The notes beneath the pieces were generated by a model. It was not told the origin of the DNA. It saw only the letters and a list, made by a program, of their open reading frames with translations, and searched no databases. This document shows, piece by piece, positions 25,301 to 28,387 of a stretch of 28,387 nucleotides of DNA. The stretch is from positions 1 through 28,387 of the forward strand of contig CAZPAH010000024.1 in NCBI GenBank assembly GCA_964584495.1, read 5' to 3'. The position numbers and the translations under genes were made by a program. Positions within the stretch are counted from its first letter, which is position 1; each line of letters opens with the position of its first letter. This stretch comes from CAZPAH01 sp964584495 (lineage in GTDB: Bacteria; Krumholzibacteriota; Krumholzibacteriia; Krumholzibacteriales; Krumholzibacteriaceae).

Positions 25301-28300
25301 AATATGGCTGCTGTTGGAGGGATCGAGATTATCATTGCTGTCTACCGCCTTTACCGCGAATGAGAATGAAACACCCGCCTGGGTTGTCTGGCTGTCGACA
25401 TCGGTTACGAGCAGTTTCGTGGCTCCGCTCGCCACCGCAGTATAGATTACATCGTTAATCGAAGCGGCCGGAACTACGGCGCTGTTGGCGTCGATAATGT
25501 CCTGCATGCCGGCTACTGAGGGGGCATTGTAAACCAACGTGATTGTCCCGGTACTGTCGCTGGTGCCCGATCTTGTCGCGGGACCGAGTGGATCCGTGGG
25601 ATTCGGATTGGAAATATCCTCGCCGAGCGAACCATCGGCCGTATCCTTAATGAAAACTGTAAGGTACTCGCCCACAACGAGGTTGTTGAACTGGTCCCTC
25701 AACGTCGCGGTCACGATAGTACCGCTGTTTACCGTCACGTCACCGCTTAACGGCGTTATGACCACGCTCGCGAGCTCATCATGATCCGTAGTGGCGGTGA
25801 AATTCACCGAGGTCAGCGTACCCGATGAGATCGAGGCCGTCGCCTCGTCCGAACCCTCGCCGCTCACCGTGCCGAGCGTCCATGATTCACACGAAGCCGT
25901 TCCGCCCGAACCTGTAACCGCCGTCGATTGCTGGCCGCCCGTGGAAAGATCAGTATCGATCACTCCTCCACCGGCTGTTACAGCGAAGGTTACCGTCTCG
26001 CCGGAGACCGCGTTACCCCAAGCATCTTCGACCTTGACAAGGAGAGGCTGCGGAACCGGGTTGCCGACAACCGCCCTCTGTCCGTTGCCGCTGACCACTA
26101 GAATTCTATCCGCACCGGCAGGCCCTACATTAAGGACGGTTCCGGAAATCGATGTCACCGCGCCGTAGGAGACCGTAATGTATATCGATTCGGCTTCAAG
26201 ATCCGTCATGACGAGTGTGACGGTTCCATTATCGGTTGGAGCGAACTTGTAGCTCAGCGTGTCCTTGCTCTCGGACTCTATCGATCCCGTGCCCGTTCCT
26301 ATCCCCCAGGTTATCCTATCTGCCGTTTCAAGTGTGCTCGTGTATATCTTAACCTCTCCATCGAAAGAAACGACCGTGTTGTCATAGGCGTCCCTCACCT
26401 CCACGTTTATATTGTCCCCCACACCCGCCGTCGCGTTCCCATCGTGAGTGATGATGAACCTGTCCGTCACCCCCGGCTTGAACACAACCTCGCGCGTCGA
26501 GGTCAGGTAGCTGCCGTCGACCAGCGCGCTCACCGTCTTCGTCTCCGCTACCGTCGAGCGAACCGTCCCCGTCGCTATCCCGTTAGAACCGGTCACCCCA
26601 ACAGGCTGCGTTATCGAGTTCCCGCTCCCGCTCACCTCCAGAACCACCGCGCTCCCGGACACCGCGTTACCCTCGGCGTCCTTCACCGTCACCGTTACCG
26701 TTACCCCGTCCACCCCGTCCGCCGTCACCGTGTCCGTATCGGTCGATACCTCCGACACCGTCAGGCTCACATCCCCCGCCTCGTACAATACCGTCAAGCT
26801 GTCCGCCATCAAGCTGCCGTCCAGCCTCGCCTTTATCGTCTTCATCTCCGCTACCGTCGAGCGAACCGTCCCCGTCGCCACGCCGTCGACCCCCGTCAGC
26901 CCCACCGGCTGCGTTATGTCGTTACCCGATCCCGTTACCTCCAGAACAACCCCGCTGCCCGATACCTCGTTACCGTCCGAGTCCCTCACCACGACCGTCA
27001 CCGTCACCTCGTCCACCCCGTCCGCCGTCACAACCGCCTTGTCCCCCGATATCTCCGACAGCGTAAGGCTCACATCCCCCGGCTTGAACACAACCTCGCG
27101 CGTCGAGGTCAGGTAGCTGCCGTCGACCAGNNNNNNNNNNNNNNNNNNNNNNNNNNNNNNNNNNNNNNNNNNNNNNNNNNNNNNNNNNNNNNNNNNNNNN
27201 NNNNNNNNNNNNNNNNNNNNNNNNNNNNNNCGTGTCCGTATCGGTCGATACCTCCGACACCGTCAGGCTCACATCCCCCGCCTCGAAGCTCACATCCTCC
27301 GTATCGGTGATCGTGCCCCCGCCGATCGAAGCTGATACCGTCTTCACCTCGGCGACCGTGGAGCGAACCGTCCCCGTCGCCACCCCGTTCGAGCCGGTCA
27401 CCCCCACCGGCTGCGTTATGACGTTACCCGATCCTGTCGCGGCGATAGTGACCGCCGCACCGTCCACCGGATTCCCGAACTGGTCGAGAACCGTCACCGT
27501 CACCGTCACCTCGTCCGCTCCGTCCGCCGTAACCACAGCTTTGTCTACCGCCACATGTGATACGGCGGTGTCGGCGCCGGCATGGGTGACGTAAATATCC
27601 GTCACCGCCGCTTCCAGGCTCGGCTCCTCTCCGTCCATATCGAGAAAAGCGAGGAGGTATCCGGAGGAAATATTCATCCCGGTGTGCATATAGTCGACCT
27701 CAGCCGACGAGCTGCCGGAAGATATCGTTATCTGGCTCACATTCGTGCCATGGTCATCCTTGTCGTAGAAGCTGTTTCCGCTTGCAGCCATCAGCGAGAT
27801 AACCTGGCCGGACGACAGCGGGCTCCTGTTTTCGTTTATATCCTCAACGCTGATGAGGAACCTGGCAAACTCACCGGCCGTTACCGTCGTATCGATTGGA
27901 GAAACGACGAGCACGGCGGGTTCTCCCGGGTCGACGGTCGCCTGTTGCTGCGCGTCGGTCCATGATTGGCCGTCGGCCGAAGCGGTAATATCGGGCGTGC
28001 CGGCGGCCGTGTCCCTGTAGTAGAACGAGACAGTATCCTCCCCCGATTGAATCGTAACCGCCGAGAGTGGACTCCATCCACCGCCGCCGAGATGCGAGAA
28101 GCTTCCCTCTGGCGAGGTCGAGGAAAGATTGATGTCCTGGTTCGAGACCACAGGGGAAGGATTGCCGTAACTATCCTCGGTCCGAATCCGCATCGCGCCG
28201 CTTTCACCGTCCGCCGTCAGGGTTCTCGGGGGAGTGGTGAATACCAGGTGCGATATCGCCGCGGCAATGACGTCGAGGGAAGGGGAAGAGGCTATCGCCT

Positions 28301-28387
28301 GAGGAGAGCTTCCATCCGGATGAGATCTTACGGTGAATTCGACCCCCGCCTCGACCGACGTTTGAGCCGTCGCCCTTGCCGAGGAAG
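16394..28387 (-). CDS. Giant multidomain Ig-like surface/secreted protein with FlgD-like secretion domain (5' partial)
   Basis: An open frame enters at the window edge and ends with TAG at 16396. With the 100-N gap corrected it encodes about 4,031 residues in view; the start and any signal peptide lie outside. From the N-terminal side it contains VTAG...DxxGN-type Ig repeats, four or more Big_1 (invasin/intimin-type) domains of 101 residues, further Big_1-like units (DAWGNAVSGETVTF, DRFGNPVDGETVSF, DMYSNPVEDEIVHF), then a long series of CARDB/DUF11-like units (IGQTNVWSLAVTLLNTGG, INAGQTVDWSVSIDLRNAGD). It finishes with a FlgD-like/Por-type domain (last about 95 residues: NYPNPFRAG, VKIYDLTGQLVW, IEWDGRNARGD, NGVYICKI). 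Function is probably adhesion or a surface matrix. No catalytic domain is visible. The barrel-TPR gene follows at once. Apparent frame change at the N-run is an assembly artefact. Confidence 0.88.
21149..21158 (-). repeat. Homopolymer tract of ten C (G on the coding strand) inside the giant gene
   Basis: Ten consecutive C on the plus strand encode the glycines of SYLEGGGTILEG. Such a tract can slip during replication. A change of one base would remove the rest of the protein including the C-terminal secretion domain. Confidence 0.8.
21226..21247 (-). repeat. In-frame hexanucleotide repeat (GATCGA)
   Basis: Three and two-thirds copies of GATCGA encode an alternating Asp-Leu stretch (SDLDLDLDPGS). 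Loss or gain of copies would keep the frame. Confidence 0.75.
24894..24903. other. Assembly gap of 10 N
   Basis: Ten undetermined bases within the giant gene. The frame is the same on both sides, so the true length is probably 10 or another number leaving remainder 1 when divided by 3. Confidence 0.95.
26475..27570 (-). repeat. Tandem Big_1 repeat array with 303-bp period
   Basis: Successive units share GDVSLT at the start and TVRSTVAE late in the unit. The spacing of the GDVSLT boundary is exactly 303 bp (101 codons) between the units at about 26778-27080 and 26475-26777. Units two positions apart (26475-26777 and the one containing the gap) are identical over all bases that can be compared, about 50 on one side and 55 on the other, while the intervening unit differs. 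The first unit (about 27280-27570) is a more diverged relative. The pattern fits a duplication of a two-domain, 606-bp block. Confidence 0.85.
27131..27230. other. Assembly gap of 100 N inside the Big_1 array
   Basis: A placeholder of 100 N. The flanks match bases 26475-26524 and 26729-26783, which are separated by 204 bases in the intact copy. A real gap of 204 bp, or 204 plus a multiple of 303, would restore the reading frame across it, which the 100 N do not. Confidence 0.9.

Noticed and set aside
27131..27230. A genuine frameshift splitting the giant gene
   Set aside because: The change of frame coincides with the N-run and disappears if the gap has the length predicted from the repeat period.
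26444..27310. Plus-strand frame rich in Arg/His with apparent internal repeats
   Set aside because: Its repeats are the complement of the Big_1 array and it runs through the N gap, so it is a shadow.
26475..27570. CRISPR array
   Set aside because: The repeat unit is 303 bp, in frame and coding for Ig-like domains, with no short repeat and spacer pattern.
16394..28387. Classical intimin/invasin
   Set aside because: Big_1 domains are shared, but no LysM or beta-barrel domain is in view and the C-terminus is a FlgD-like secretion domain. The N-terminus is outside the window.

Overview
The window is a draft (probably metagenome-derived) piece of a GC-rich Gram-negative bacterium, most likely a candidate phylum of the Fibrobacteres-Chlorobi-Bacteroidetes (FCB) group. 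The reasons are two proteins ending in a FlgD-like 'NPF...YDLTGQLV...WDGRN...NGVY' domain of the type used in Por/type IX-like secretion, a PorV-like barrel with a 'YYNPAAL' motif, lamin-tail domains, and a lipoprotein with a helix-hairpin-helix followed by a beta-rich region. The lineage is inferred, not proven. Two runs of N (10 and 100) mark assembly gaps. Every gene I can support is on the minus strand, so transcription runs from base 28387 towards base 1, and no gene-free stretch exceeds 150 bases. I see no rRNA, tRNA, CRISPR array or insertion sequence. Region 1 (28387 to 9402) is a tightly packed four-gene block. It starts with a giant secreted protein (about 4,000 residues in view, 5' end outside the window) made of invasin-type Big_1 repeats and CARDB/DUF11-like repeats with a C-terminal secretion-type domain. 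A PorV-like outer-membrane barrel fused to TPR repeats starts 1 bp after its stop. Directly abutting this is a 1440-residue signalling protein that joins an RsbW-type anti-sigma kinase domain, a membrane sensor with HAMP, a PP2C/SpoIIE phosphatase, a transposase-like helix-turn-helix and three STAS domains in one chain. A ParA/Soj-type ATPase follows, split by a 1-bp frameshift. Region 2 (9366 to 6098) continues the signalling theme: a TPR protein, two stand-alone STAS proteins with the same signature as the fused ones, and a histidine kinase whose N-terminal receiver has lost its phosphoacceptor aspartate. Region 3 (6072 to 3787) is a membrane-anchored von Willebrand A protein preceded by a good sigma70-like promoter, a hairpin at the predicted mRNA 5' end and a perfect 16-bp palindrome. 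Region 4 (3756 to 1) is a promoter followed by three overlapping genes for exported proteins: a lamin-tail/FlgD-like protein, a beta-rich secreted protein and a partial HhH lipoprotein. Taken together, the window looks like a surface-protein secretion locus wired to a partner-switching circuit. Five STAS domains, one RsbW-like kinase and one phosphatase lie within 7 kb, and the phosphatase/kinase gene is translationally coupled to the secretion barrel. The link between the circuit and export of the giant protein is inferred from gene order and spacing only.
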